Assembly: GCF_029784155.1 (NCBI RefSeq)
Contig: NC_073692.1
Span: 157,137,582-157,201,581 of the forward strand
DNA from: Uranotaenia lowii
Lineage: Eukaryota > Arthropoda > Insecta > Diptera > Culicidae
Direction: 5' to 3'
DNA: 64,000 bases
Made by a program: the position numbers and the translations under genes. The notes below the pieces were generated by a model. That model saw nothing but the letters and a program-made list of their open reading frames with translations, was not told the origin of the DNA and ran no database searches. Numbering within the stretch: the first letter of the stretch is position 1; each line of letters opens with the position of its first letter. Below, piece by piece: positions 24,161-34,948 of this stretch.

Positions 24161-24690
24161 CATCCGTCGAACTTGGTCAGCACTTGGTCGTACAGCTTTC
24201 GAGCACGGATTCTGGCCACATTGTTCTGCTTCAGCGTCCGATTTGGCTGTTTGCTGGCTCGGAATGACCTTATTCCTTCCCGGAGACGAATTCGTCGCAC
24301 CGTACTGTGAGCGGCCTGGGACTTATTGGCCAAATCGCGGTCTGAAAGATTGGGATTCCTCTTGACGGCCTTCATGACTTTCCCACGCAGTTTCCGGTCG
24401 ACAGTTCCACTCCAACGCTTCGAATGCGGCTTCCGAGCCGTCGTCAATGTTTCCTTGTACTGCTTGATAACACGCCATACGGTATTTCTGGGCATTTTAA
24501 GCTGTTTAGCTAGCTTCGATGCCGACAACAATGGATTTTCAAGAAAACTGTGCACAATTTGATCTCTCCGTTCGGCTTCCATGGCGGTTGTTTACAAAAT
24601 GCTATCGTTTGGTGTTATGACATAAATACATGGTGAAAGGTAATGAATTTCCCAACACGTGGGTGAAAAAAGTTTCCAAATCCGCCCATA
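24161..24690 (-). pseudogene. mariner (ITmD37E-like) transposase, N-terminal fragment
   Basis: From ATG at 24,582-24,580 the frame gives about 140 codons of the paired-like DNA-binding region: two helix-turn-helix motifs (SASKLAKQLKMPRNTVWRV and SDRDLANKSQAAHSTVRRI), then RARKLYDQVLTKFDG. Transposase should continue with the first catalytic Asp, but the sequence stops at the MITE boundary and its last codons come from the MITE end. The 5'UTR runs to about 24,690. The catalytic domain is absent, so this fragment can bind DNA at most. Its first ~145 bp form an inverted repeat with 23,842-23,987. Confidence 0.82.
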
Positions 24691-25089
24691 AACCGTAGTA
24701 TGTAGATGCTTGGGGAGTAAGTAGAGGCCAGTCTCGAACCCACCCTTTTCCTTCCTCCAACTGGTATCGGGAGAGGTTGGTTTATTATCTTGAACTGCAT
24801 TCTGTCCATATCCAGCCGGAATGGGTATAATGAAGTGCATGATGGTCTAACCAACGTCTCATGATCGCTTACTATTCTACGCTGCCTACTCTAAACTTTA
24901 AAATCTTCTTCTCCAAAAACTATCTCTAATTTTCATTTCCAGCGTCAGCTCCCCGAGCTATTTAAACGCCACAAAAAAAAGATATTGTAAAATGACAGCT
25001 TTCACATCAAACTATTTTTGGAATACAAAAAAGATAAGCTTATCTGTAATGAATTTTTTTTTAACTGGATCTGAAATTGTTTTTCAAGA

Positions 25090-26466
25090 ATTGTTTAAAA
25101 TTTGACATTAAGAACTCGTTTTTCTCCCCTGCTGTAGGAGATAGGTTCCACGAACTGCTATAAAACATTTTTTGTAACCAAATACCATCAAATTTCACAA
25201 ATGGCTCCATTTGCTTGATAACTTTTCTAGCTACACTAACTTTTCTTCTTACCGTTTCTCCTTTGGAAAAAGGAAAGGTCTTGAATCATAAAAAACCTCT
25301 CATGTAAAATATGGTTTTTTAGCTTGAAAAGTTTTCAGAACTATGCGATAGAACATCCCCCTTTCTCGGCTCTTTACTGTATGGAATCTTTTCTTCGGAA
25401 AAACAGAAATAGTTTTCGTACTCGAATTCTTTTTCTTTCGAATTTGGTTCCATTTGTTGGATATGTTCTCAAGTTATACAAAAAATGTGCAGAACTCCTT
25501 TTCCCCTCTCTTATCCCCCAGTGGAAGGTGATAAGGGTTTTTAAATAACCATAGAATAATTTCTCGTCCCCTTATACTCTCCCTTTGTAAAATTTAGTAA
25601 AATTTATTTGATGAGCTCTTGAATTAATCAAAAAATACGTATGGCATCTCTCTTTTTTACAATCCCCAATGAGGGGAACCAAATCATCTTAAAAATATTT
25701 CTTGTATTGAAATACTTTTCCCAATTTTTTACCATCTCGTAGATTAAAAGAGTTATTAAAAAAAATGTATGGACCTCCTTCCTACTAAATCAGTGAAAGG
25801 AGGAAGATGCCTTAAACAATCATAGAAAAAATTCTCCTCAAATACCCTCTCCTATATTATTTGAAGAATAAGTTTTCGAGTGATCCAAAAATATTGTATT
25901 CCCGTTGGAGAGAGAGAGAGATGGGTCTCGAAACATAAAAAAAACATTTCTCGTACTCGAATACACCTCCATGATAAATTTGGTTTTTTATTCGATTAGT
26001 TCTCGAGTACAGCATACAAGGGAGACCCCTTTCCCCTTCTTATACCCCCAGTGAAAGGACAGATGGGTATTAAACATCGTAGAAACTTTATACGTAACTG
26101 TATACCTTACTATGTGAAATTTGGATTCATTTGCATGGTGAGTTATCGAATAATGCATTAAATTATATGGAAGATTCCCTCCCCCCTCTATTTCTCCCCA
26201 ATCGAAGAGGGTGGAGTCCAAATTAATCAGAGAAACCTTTCTCGTACCCAAATAATCACCCATATTGAATTTGATTCCATTTGCTTGAGTTATGAAAAAT
26301 TATTACATTTATTTGAGAGGGATAGAAAGGGGTCCCAAACTATTATAGAAATCTTCCCCGGCCTCCAATACCCCCATCTGCCAACTTCTACGCAAATCGG
26401 TTCAGTAGTTTTCTAGTCTATAGGGAACAAACAGACAGACAGAAATTCATGTTTCTATATATAGAT
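25090..26466 (+). repeat. degenerate ~145-bp tandem repeat
   Basis: Variants of AAATTTGGTTCCATTTGCTT recur near 25,200, 25,445, 25,595, 25,975, 26,115 and 26,265. C-rich stretches (CCCCAGTGAAAGG type) and TCTCGTACTCGAATAC recur between them, giving about eight diverged units of ~145 bp. The array ends with CAAATCGGTTCAGTAG, GACAGACAGACAG and TATATATAGATG, a 3'-end style seen on some insect retroelements. No coding capacity. Confidence 0.55.
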
Positions 26467-26547
26467 GATCATGCATCATATGAAGAAAAAGCATGTTTAT
26501 TTGGTTGTTGAATCATATTCTTGGTAAAAAAATCGTAAAATATTCAG

Positions 26548-27566
26548 TTAGGCTTCCGCTTTTCCCAATCCGAATTGCCGGGCCTTACGGTTAACTTCTG
26601 CCATCAGATTTTGTACTGCCACCTTGTCCACCTTCTTCGCCGCAGAAAGTCAGTTTGCCTTACACTGCTGCTCGTTCTTAGCAGTTTTTTTGGTCTTCTT
26701 TAGGTTCCGCTTGACAGTAGCCCAGTATTTCTCAATTGGGCGGAGCTCTGGCGTGTTAGGATGGTTCTTGTCCTTGGGAACCACCTGCACGTTGTTGGCG
26801 GCGTACCACTCCATGGCCTTTTTACCGTAATGGCAAGATGCCAAATCCGGCCAAAACAGTACGGAACAACCGTGTTTCTTCAGGAAAGGCAGCAGACGTT
26901 TATTCAAACACTCTTTCACGTAAATTTCTTGAATGACAGTCCCGGAAGCAATGAAAATGCTGCTTTTCAAGCCACAGGTACAGATGGCTTGCCAAACCAG
27001 ATATTTCTTCGCGAACTTTGACAGTTTCATGTGCTTGAAAATATCTGCTACCTTTCCCCTTCCTTTTGCCGTATAAAACTCCTGTCCCGGAAGCTGTTTG
27101 TAGTCGGCTTTGACGTAGGTTTCGTCGTCCATTACCACGCAGTCAAACTTCGTCAGCATCGTCGTGTAGAGCCTCCGGGATCGCGCTTAGGCCGTCGTAT
27201 TTTGTTTATCATCGCGATTTGGAGTCACTACCTTCTTGTAAGTCGATAGTCCGGCTCTTTTTTTTGCTCGTTGCACGGTTGTAGACGATACACCCAGCTT
27301 ATTTGCGGCATCTCGGAGACAGAGGTTAGGGTTTCGCTTGAAACTACCGCAACTCTCTTTGTCGTTTCAGCGGCTTCCGGTTTTCGATTTCCCCCCGATC
27401 CAGACTTTCTGGCTGTCGACAAACGTTCCCCAAACACTTTAGTTACATTTGTAACGGTTTATTTGGCAACTTTTAGCGATTTTGCCAGCTTTGCGTGCGA
27501 GTAGCTCGGATTTCCGCGATGCGCGAGCAAAATTTTGATACGCTGCTCTTCTTCCTTGGACGGCAT
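26548..27566 (-). pseudogene. mariner (ITmD37E) transposase, frameshifted
   Basis: The start ATG is at 27,566-27,564 (MPSKEEEQRIKILLAHRG) and the stop at 26,550-26,548 after RQFGLGKAEA. The parts are an N-terminal HTH (27,566-27,459), a middle piece with RKSGSGGNRK, and the catalytic domain (27,159-26,650) with VVMDDETYVKAD (first Asp), FWPDLASCHY (second Asp) and ELRPIEKYW (Glu). Exactly 37 residues separate the second Asp from the Glu, the ITmD37E signature. The frame is broken near 27,450, 27,330, 27,170 and 26,650, so it is inactive, although all catalytic residues survive. Confidence 0.88.
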
Positions 27567-27836
27567 TTTGACAACTGTAGATTGAATTCCAAAATCAAAA
27601 TAGGAGCAACATTCTACACACACACCTTCAAAAAGAGGGGTGTTCAGGTTTTTAAAATGCAAAATTGAAAGAAATACGTCAAGTTGATATTGACCAAATT
27701 TTGATCGCCCTTTACAATGTATGGGTAGGTCCCTTCCTGAAAGGTTGACACAGTTAAGACTAGTTAAATGAGGTAAATTTTCTACTTAATCAATTTATTT
27801 AAGCATAGGAAATACAATTCAACGGGTACAATCTCT

Positions 27837-28451
27837 TCAAATACCCAATGCTTTCTTTAGCTTCGCGGTGATATTTACAAGATCGCCAAATTCTTCGCTA
27901 ACATCCTTTGTCTCATCGGCTCCAACCTTGTTCAGATTGTCCATCAAATTACCGCTGGCAAGGGCAGACGATTTGACATAAACAGACACCGCGGTCTTGA
28001 AGAGCGGCAGCGACTTTGCCTTGACAGCTGCGGCCACGTCGACATTCAGCTTACAGGTAGCATCCGACAAGGTCTTAACGTTCTTTCCGATTGCGGTGGC
28101 CTGAACATCGGTTGCCGCCGCTATCAACTTTTCCCAGGCACCAGATCGTTGCATTGACTATGGCAATGGAATCGCTCACTTCACCACAGTACTGGGCAAC
28201 TTTCGGACCCGCTAGCACGGAAATGGTTTTGTCGTTATTATCCAAGGTGGTACTCAGCTTGAAGCCACATCCCTCGAAGGTCTGCAGTGTTGCCTGGAGC
28301 TGAGTGGCCACCGGAGTTGATACGGCAGCCAAAGTCGCCTAAAATGTAAAGATCAAGGAGGCGTTCGTATAAGGTTTATTAAAAAAAACTCATTTTGGAT
28401 ACTGACTGAGGCAAAGGCTAGAAACAAACCGGAATACAGGATGAACTTCAT
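27837..28451 (-). pseudogene. secreted helical protein gene 3, frameshifted
   Basis: Exon 1 is 28,407-28,451 (MKFILYSGLFLAFAS), donor GTCAGT; exon 2 is 27,837-28,338. Exon 2 is 502 nt, against 504 nt in genes 4, 5 and 6. Beside gene 4, two bases (TA) are missing at about 28,143, which shifts the frame after NATI, so the C-terminal half (WEKLIAAATDVQ... onward) is out of frame. Everything else (splice sites, TATA at 28,513-28,518, AATAAA at 27,794-27,799) is intact, so either it died recently or the gap is a base-calling error. The mature sequence begins ATLAAVSTPVATQLQ and carries cysteines in GCGF, YCGEV and ATCKL. Confidence 0.82.
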
Positions 28452-28480
28452 CTTGAGACTTTCTTCAAATGCAGAGCTAT

Positions 28481-28518
28481 GCTAAGTAAAGACTGCAAAA
28501 AGTTGTGGTGAATTTATA
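28481..28518 (-). promoter_or_regulatory. TATA box and shared 5'UTR motif, gene 3
   Basis: TATAAATTCACC (TATA at 28,518-28,513) is followed ~25 nt later by GTCTTTACTTAGC (28,493-28,481). The same pair precedes genes 4, 5 and 6. Confidence 0.6.
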
Positions 28519-28795
28519 CTTCGGATAAGGATTATACGATGCTGACGAAGCAGTTTATCCAATATTGTTTTTTACCTAAATATTTATGAAAAAAGTATCC
28601 CAGAAAACTTGCATTCAGTAACATTTGTTCAAACAAATGTGTTCGAGATTTGCGAAGGCCACGAATGCTAAAAAATAATGCAACGAGAATTTTACAAAAG
28701 AAATTTACAAATGAAATAATTATCCAAACAAATTTGTATAAAATAATGATGTTGCTGCGCAGCAGTCTATCTAGCTTTAAAACATTCTGAAGAAT

Positions 28796-29523
28796 CCAAC
28801 CCCCTGGCAACTTGACAGTTTGGTCGAGTTTCGTGTGTCTGTTTCAAAATCGCAGATGTCGCATGTGTGCCGCTTGTTTACATACTTTCCGAGTCATGCA
28901 TATGGAAAGGGCACACTATTAAATGTAGTGAGAATCAGGCAAATTCATAACTTTTGAATGAATAAAAAAAAGTTTTAACCAAAATTGTTAATCTTGTTCA
29001 ATATTCTACCGATTTATATATTGTGTAGGAACAGTTTTTCTATAAAATGGCAAAAGTTCTGCGATAATGTGATTGTTTTGTTATTTAAAATGCTCATATG
29101 CATCGCACTTTAGGAAAATCTCTTAATGTTTGATAGGGTTGTGTTGTATTTTACATTTATTGTGCTTGAGTGTCTTCAACAGTTTCGGTGGAAGGTAAAC
29201 TTGTCCCAAAAAACTACTGGATATCAGTAATTTATTTAAAGCAGTCCAGAACTTTTATACCTTATGTAGGACACACAAATTAACGCTCTACTCGTTTTCT
29301 TAGACTAAACTTTTGAAAACAGATTCACTTCACATAAAACATAGAAAAAAGTTCTAATTTCAAAACTTTTTTTTAGTTATTGAACCAGTAACAGAAAACA
29401 TATTTCAATATGGGTCCTTTCGACATGTTGAGTAGCTCGATTTTCGATTTGACAGAACCAGAGAACCAGAAAAAACTGGCACACGCGATTTGTATGGGAA
29501 ACGTCAAGTTGCCAGGGGGTTGG
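28796..29523. mobile_element. MITE inserted in the duplicated segment
   Basis: 728 bp with a 21-bp perfect terminal inverted repeat starting CCAACCCCCTGGCAACTTG, flanked by AAGAAT (28,790-28,795 and 29,524-29,529). The corresponding place in the second copy of the duplication (near 34,757, GAAAATCCATAT) has no insert, which confirms the boundaries. The interior is non-coding. Confidence 0.82.
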
Positions 29524-29700
29524 AAGAATCCATATCTATAGATATTGTCTATTTGCATCTTTCGAAAGCATTTCTCTCTAAATAACCTGGAAAAGAGCGA
29601 ATTTTTTTTTTATCCAACCTCCATCTCACATAGATTTCATATAATGTTATATTCAAAACTGAGTTGTGTTACGTACTTGTACCAACATCCCCTAAACTTC

Positions 29701-30290
29701 CCAAAGCCTCTAGCGATTTGGAACTTATTTATTCAACTGTCCAGAAGCTGAGAAGAAAATTGAGGAAACGATAAACTGTTGACTTTGCCAAACATTTTCA
29801 ACAATTGAGGCTTCAATCACAGATGAACAACAATAAATATAACAAGCTAAATTAAGTTTCAGGACAGCTGCAGCTCAGTTTCTCCTAAAAAATCGCTTGG
29901 TACTTTTTAAGATGTCGTCAGAATTTTTATAAGACTCTGCATGTACGCTTTGAAGCTATGCTGGATATCAGATTAAAGTTTTATTATCCTTTATACAACG
30001 CACAATGGGGAAAAAGTGTATAAACCACGAAGAAATTCAATAACTTCCTTCCAACATGTTCCAAATCTATGAAAATATACTTTCATTCAGTTAAAATGTT
30101 CGGAAAATCGATTGGACATAGTTTCAGACGCCGCATGAGCTTATAGATGCAATGCCTTTTTAATCTCTAATTCCCCTATATTTTGTAAATAAAAAAAATA
30201 GAAAAACACTGATTCGGACTAGAAAATAAAAATAAAAAATAGACCGATTTTGTGTGATTTTTTCCGAGGATTCATATGAAGGCTAAAGGG
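29701..30290. other. spacer, no gene seen
   Basis: AT-rich; no frame or repeat end recognised. Confidence 0.4.
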
Positions 30291-30419
30291 TGTCCACGAC
30301 AAAATTGCGACACACAAAATTGATTCGCGAAATTCGAGTTTTCATCCGATTGTCATCAAATTTTCGGGGATTGAAAAATGATTATTAAACTTCATTTTAC
30401 GATTTTACTCGTATTTTAT

Positions 30420-30805
30420 TTACAGTCTATACGCAAATGCCCGCATTTTGGCCTTTACCCCGGCCATAAGATTCTGCACAACTTATGAATCAACCGTTTT
30501 TTTGCATACAACCCATACTTTCTTCAGTTCCTCGATTGTCTTCACAACCTTAGGTCGTTTAACAAGGTGCTGCTTCATAATCGCCCAGTACTTCTCGATG
30601 GGGCGGGGCTCCGGAGTGTGGGGAGGGTTAAACATTTTCGGCACGAAATTTACTTTATTATCCGCATACCACTTCAGCACGTCTTTGGAGTAGTGACATG
30701 AGGCTAAATCCGACCATAAGATTTTTGGGACGTTGTGGGCCTTCAGGAGAGGAAGCAGCCGCTTCTGGAGGTTCTCTTTTATGTACTCCTGTCCGTTCAT
30801 CGTGT
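30420..30805 (-). pseudogene. mariner transposase, C-terminal half (split copy)
   Basis: Minus-strand coding from MNGQEYIKENLQKRLLPLL through LWSDLASCHY (second catalytic Asp) and EPRPIEKYW (Glu, again 37 residues apart) to a stop near 30,420. One in-frame stop occurs after KKTVDS (30,483). This is the continuation of the fragment at 32,428-32,930; the two halves are separated by a 1.6 kb insertion. Confidence 0.85.
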
Positions 30806-32427
30806 GTAACAGTTATGTTTAATATCTCATGTATTCAGTAAGAATTATTCGCACTTAAGAATATAACAAACCAATACTCTAATTGCTTCAGTGTGGACTT
30901 TTCACATAGTTTCACACAGTTTCACACACCCCTCGTTCGAGGTAGGTGTCAATAAAAGAAAGATGTCAAAAACGAAAGACATTTCCTTCCGTGCATGAAA
31001 AAACGGAAAAAAGAAGCGATTAGCGTGGCAAAAATCGGTCGGAGTGTCGGTTCTCGGTTGGTGTGGTTTTTGTGTGCGCTGCGGGACGGAATCGGTGCTA
31101 CCGTAAAAGAACCGACGCGGCTAGTAAGCATCCGTACAGCACAAAATCCGCGCGGCATCGGCGAGTGCAGGATTCCATCCGGACAAAAGAATTCAGCGAA
31201 AAAGTTGGGTGAGTTGCCAAGATCGCTATAACCACGACACGCAAAATCTCACCAAGTATTTTGGACAGATTCGTTCGTCGGATTACAAAGCGCTGATATT
31301 GGGTGGACCAGCCAGCAGCGCAACCGACGAAAGCTGCATCAATCAAATTGAATCGTCCGTGTTAAGGTCAGGACGGAAGCGAAATTAGACAGGTGAGTTA
31401 ACCTCGATGTGACATGCACATGCACATGCAGCTAACCTCACTTCGCTTACTGTGCACGCAGATAACCACAATTCACTGCAGAGTGCAGCACAACACACTG
31501 GTCAGGAGGCAGAACCCTTGAACAACAACCCCAATCTATGGTAAGTTCCGAAAAGAACAGCAAACAGAATCGATAACTAATTTGGCTCCTCCGCCAGGGT
31601 TTTGTTTTGCCACTTCAGCTACTGCGTGTCCGTGGATGTGGTTACCTCGCAGATCGTGTGGTGAATCTGGCTTCAACCGGCGACGCATCACCATCGAGAA
31701 TTCGTCGCACTCACCGATCGCCAAGAACAGGACGGAAGCAACAGTGTCCGGAAACATACTGGTCGAATTGTGTCCTCGGGAAGAAATGATCTGAGCCAGC
31801 ATCGTCGGAAGGAGTGACCGTCAAAGCGGCATCAGCAAAGTTGTAATCATCGAGGGAGAAAGCATTCCGACATTCAAAAGTGCTTACCATAGGAGAACCG
31901 GTGCAGGACTCTGACTTACCATAGGAGGACCGGTACAGGACTCTGTCTCAGGGAAAGTCCTTGATTCGTCACCAAGGCCAAGAAGTGCCGTGTCAAGTGT
32001 TACCGTTCGTCGCTAGGTGGCAGCACCAGCAGAAGTTTCGGTGCCTAGGGCATTGCATGCTTGACCCGGATCTCCCGGATGTGCGGAGGACAATTCATTG
32101 GTGTGGCATGCTCGACAATCCACCAAAGCTCTTCTCAGGATTTGAAAGCGCTTACGAAGAGGCCGGCACGCTTCTTCACATGCGTGTTCCAGTTGCGGAA
32201 AATCGTCGCTGCTAAGCGGCGCTCGTCTCGCTGCATGCTGCGGAGGTCACGTGATGACAAAGAGTAAGTGCTCATAATAATTTCCCTGAAAACATGCAAA
32301 GCTATGAATATTAGTTTTGATTTTGTTGTGGCCTATTTTGTTGTTGTGGAGTTATTTCCGATGCCTTTGCACACTCCCACACATTAGTCAAGTTAAGAAA
32401 ATCTTTAACACGTGTCCTGCGTCAAGG
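30806..32427. mobile_element. unidentified GC-richer insertion inside a mariner gene
   Basis: Lies exactly between the two halves of one transposase, so it is inserted DNA. It is visibly richer in G+C than its surroundings from about 31,000 to 32,260, has TTACCATAGGAG...CAGGACTCTG duplicated in tandem (31,885 and 31,917), and starts TGTGTAACAGTTATG. No RT, transposase or gag motif was recognised. It may be an LTR plus 5' leader of a retroelement, but no matching second LTR was found. Confidence 0.5.
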
Positions 32428-32930
32428 TGCACTCCGCCTCCCGCACGTGCAGATGGCTTGACTAACCAGGAATTTATTCGCAAATTTGGACATCTTCTGA
32501 GTGCGGACATGCTCCGGAACGCTTAACTTATCCCTGGCCGTGAAAAACAGGTTCTGTTTAAAGACGGCCTTCACATATGTTTCGTCGTCCATGATGCAGC
32601 ATTCAACTTTCGTCAGCATGTTGAGGTACAACTACCTGGCACAGGTTTTGGCGGACTTGTTCTGCTTTTCGTCGCGATTAGGGGCCTTTTGTACCTTGAA
32701 CGTTCGAAGCTCAACCTTAGTTTTGGCCTTCTTTACTTTATCCTTCACTTCTGGGCTTCCCCCATTGGTGGTCAATCGTTCCTCGAACCGCATAATCACT
32801 CTCGACACCGTGGAATTCGCGATTCCCAACGTTTTAACGATGGAACGATGCGAGTGATCTTTGTTCTCGTGATAAATGTGCAAGATCTCATCACGCACGC
32901 GCTGTTCTTTCGACCTTATGTCTGCGGGTT
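32428..32930 (-). pseudogene. mariner transposase, N-terminal half (split copy)
   Basis: Coding begins near 32,920 (KEQRVRDEILHIYHENKDH) with an HTH (HRSIVKTLGIANSTVSRVI), a basic linker, then IMDDETYVKA (first catalytic Asp, 32,590) and VSQAICTCGRRSAP, where the insertion begins. A frame change or stop falls between 32,632 and 32,631. Together with 30,420-30,805 it makes one former ITmD37E-type gene. Confidence 0.83.
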
Positions 32931-32934
32931 TTGA

Positions 32935-33309
32935 TCACAGGACTTTAAAACTTGCAATAAAGTATTGTGAGCTCAACTGGCTGTCAAACAAATTTCAACA
33001 CCGCAGAAGAAAAACAAGAGAACGAACGCGACAACAGAAAAATTCGACCGTTCTTGAGTACAACTTGCTGCGAACCCTGATTGACCGTCAAGAAGAACAT
33101 CCGTGTAAAAAACTTTGTCTTGTTCGGATGCTAAATAACGAAATTATTGCAAAAACATCGAACTTTTATTATGGACCACCCCTTTTTATGTCGTCTGATA
33201 CAAAATTTGAAATCAGGAATACGTCGTCCGTCCGTGTAAAACTCCCGTGTCGATTATTTCTAAAACATCAAACAATTTATATCAACGACCACCGGTATCG
33301 ACAAGAAAA
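32935..33309. other. 5' flank of the split mariner, no gene called
   Basis: One plus-strand frame runs through here (32,876-33,343), but it starts antisense to transposase and has no recognisable domain, so it is not called. GGGTTCGAACCCC at 33,317 is B-box-like. Confidence 0.4.
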
Positions 33310-33640
33310 TTTTTTGGGTTCGAACCCCATAAGTGGCCGATAGGTAAGATGTGTTTTTAACTGACATTATTATAGGAATGTTCAATCAGTTGCCAGCTGG
33401 CCAGGTATATACACGGATGCCGGAATACCTGTAATAAACTAGTCCACCTGATTGACTCGTTTTTCCAAAATATACCTATACATCAGCATCCTCAATACAT
33501 TCGCTTCATAACAGTTCATACGTCATGGGGTTCGGGTATGGAGGCGCGATGCATTGCAAATTTTTCGAACTTAATAATCTAAATAATGCATACTTAGGCC
33601 AAACCTGCGGTTATTACCCATGGTGTATAACATATATACA
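33310..33640. repeat. dispersed repeat, copy 2
   Basis: Aligns with 11,935-12,300 through CAGTTGCCAGCTGGCCAGG and CGGATGCCGGAATACCTG, and more weakly through to CTGCGGT...ACCCATGG. Element type unknown. Confidence 0.6.
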
Positions 33641-33779
33641 TCTGTGGAATGAATCTATGATGAATGAGTAGGTCCCTTCCTGAAGGGATAGCGCAGTAAA
33701 GACTAGTAAAATGAAGTGAATTTTCTACTTAATCAATTTATTTAAGCATAGTAAATACAAGTCTACGGATACAAACTCC

Positions 33780-34389
33780 TCAAATACTCAATGCTTTCTT
33801 CAGCTTCGCGGCGATATATAACAGATCGTCAACTTCTTCGCTAATATCCTTTGCTTCATCGGTCCCAATTTTGTTCAGATTGTCTATCAAATTGCCGGTG
33901 GCAAGGGCACACGATTTGATGTAAACAGACACCGTGGTCTTGAAGAGCGGCAGCGACTTTGCCTTGACAGCTGCGGCCACGTCGACATTTAGCTTACAGG
34001 TAGCATCCGACAGAGTCTTGATGTTCTTTCCGATTGCGGTGAACTGAACGTCGGTTGCCGCCGCTATCAACTTTTCCCAGCCACCATAGATCGTTGCATT
34101 GATTATGGCAATGGAATCGCTCACTTCCCCACAGTACTGGGCAACTTTCGGACCCGCTAGCACGGAAATAGTTTTGGCGTTATTATCCAAGAAGTTGCTT
34201 ACCTTGAAGCCACATCCCTCGAAGGTCTGCAGTGTTGCCTGGAGCTGAGTGGCCACCGGGGTCGATACGGCAGCCAAAGTCGCCTAAAATTTAAGGAGGC
34301 ATTCTTATCAAGTTTATTTAAAAAAACTCATTTTGGATACTGACTGAGGCAAAGGCGAGAAACAAACCGGAATACAGGATGAACTTCAT
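33780..34389 (-). CDS. small secreted helical protein (gene 4)
   Basis: Exon 1 is 34,345-34,389 (MKFILYSGLFLAFAS), exon 2 is 33,780-34,283, joined in phase 0. The donor is GTCAGT rather than the GTAAGT of gene 5. The product is 182 residues with a signal peptide ending near residue 15-20. The mature chain is almost wholly helical; cysteines are in GCGF, YCGEV, ATCKL and one extra in SCALATG. It is roughly 90% identical to gene 3 by eye and clearly related to genes 5 and 6 (shared NETIYG/NATIYG, SDATCKL, N-L-NK). TATA box at 34,451-34,456; AATAAA at 33,737-33,742. Probably secreted; function unknown. Confidence 0.85.
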
Positions 34390-34414
34390 TTTGAGACCTT
34401 CCTCAAATGCAGAG

Positions 34415-34456
34415 CTTTGATAAGTAAAGACTGGAAAAACATGTGGTGAATTTATA
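34415..34456 (-). promoter_or_regulatory. TATA box and shared 5'UTR motif, gene 4
   Basis: ATATAAATTCACC, with the TATA at 34,456-34,451, then CCAGTCTTTACTTATC (34,434-34,419). The CCAGTC is a plausible initiator. Confidence 0.6.
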
Positions 34457-34810
34457 TTTCGTATAAAGATTATACGCTGATGACGACGAGGCAGTTTATC
34501 CAATATTGATTTTTACCAAAATGTTTATGACCAAAGTATCCCATAAAATTTGCATTCAGTAGCATTTGTTCAAACAAATATTTTCGAGATTTTCGAAGGC
34601 GACGAATTCTAAAAAATAACGCAACGAGAATTTGGCAAAAAAATGTTTTTAAATGAGATAAATATCCAAACTACATAAATCATGCTACTGAAATTTGTAA
34701 CAAATAACGATTTAGATGCCCAGCATTTCATCTGCCTTTAAAACATTGTGAAAATCCATATACTGTCTATTTCCATCTTTCGGAAACATTTCTCTCTAAA
34801 TAACCTCTCG

Positions 34811-34885
34811 GAATATTCGAGCGACGAGTGTTAAGAACCATCTTTGGCAGCGTGCAGGAGAACGGAACGTGGAGGCGAAGGATTT
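34811..34885 (+). repeat. RTE-clade LINE fragment
   Basis: Translation reads IFERRVLRTIFGSVQENG, the conserved C-terminal stretch of RTE-type polyproteins also seen at 38.6 kb. Only ~75 bp remain, inserted in the flank of duplication copy 2. Confidence 0.7.
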
Positions 34886-34948
34886 CATCTAAATATTGAA
34901 TGTTATGTTCAAAATTGAGTTGTGTTACTTACATGTACCAACATTGTA

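Larger units (their letters stand above)
20292..24980 (+). mobile_element. 4.7 kb block between 46-bp direct repeats, A-tailed
   Basis: A 46-bp sequence beginning GATATTGTAAAATGACAG occurs identically at 20,246-20,291 and 24,981-25,026. The inserted block ends in an A8 run (24,973-24,980) right before the second copy. This is the layout of a retroposed sequence with a long target duplication. The block is itself made of repeats (hAT derivative, SINE, MITE, mariner parts) plus ~600 bp of unidentified sequence at 20,292-20,910 and ~130 bp before the tail. No RT frame is present. Confidence 0.55.
27723..29700. repeat. segmental duplication, copy 1
   Basis: Matches 33,669-34,948 in the same orientation, from TAGGTCCCTTCCTGAA below the gene to GAGTTGTGTTAC about 1.2 kb above it. 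It contains gene 3, its promoter and a MITE (28,796-29,523) that copy 2 lacks. Confidence 0.8.
33669..34948. repeat. segmental duplication, copy 2
   Basis: The partner of 27,723-29,700. It contains gene 4 and its upstream flank, lacks the 728-bp MITE, and carries instead a short RTE LINE fragment at 34,811-34,885. Confidence 0.8.

Noticed and set aside
20246..25026. Interpreting the 46-bp direct repeats as LTRs
   Set aside because: Too short, no TG...CA ends, no PBS or purine tract, and the A8 run beside the second copy fits retroposition better.
32876..33343. 155-codon plus-strand frame
   Set aside because: The first part is antisense to a mariner transposase; the rest has no domain, signal or conserved motif.
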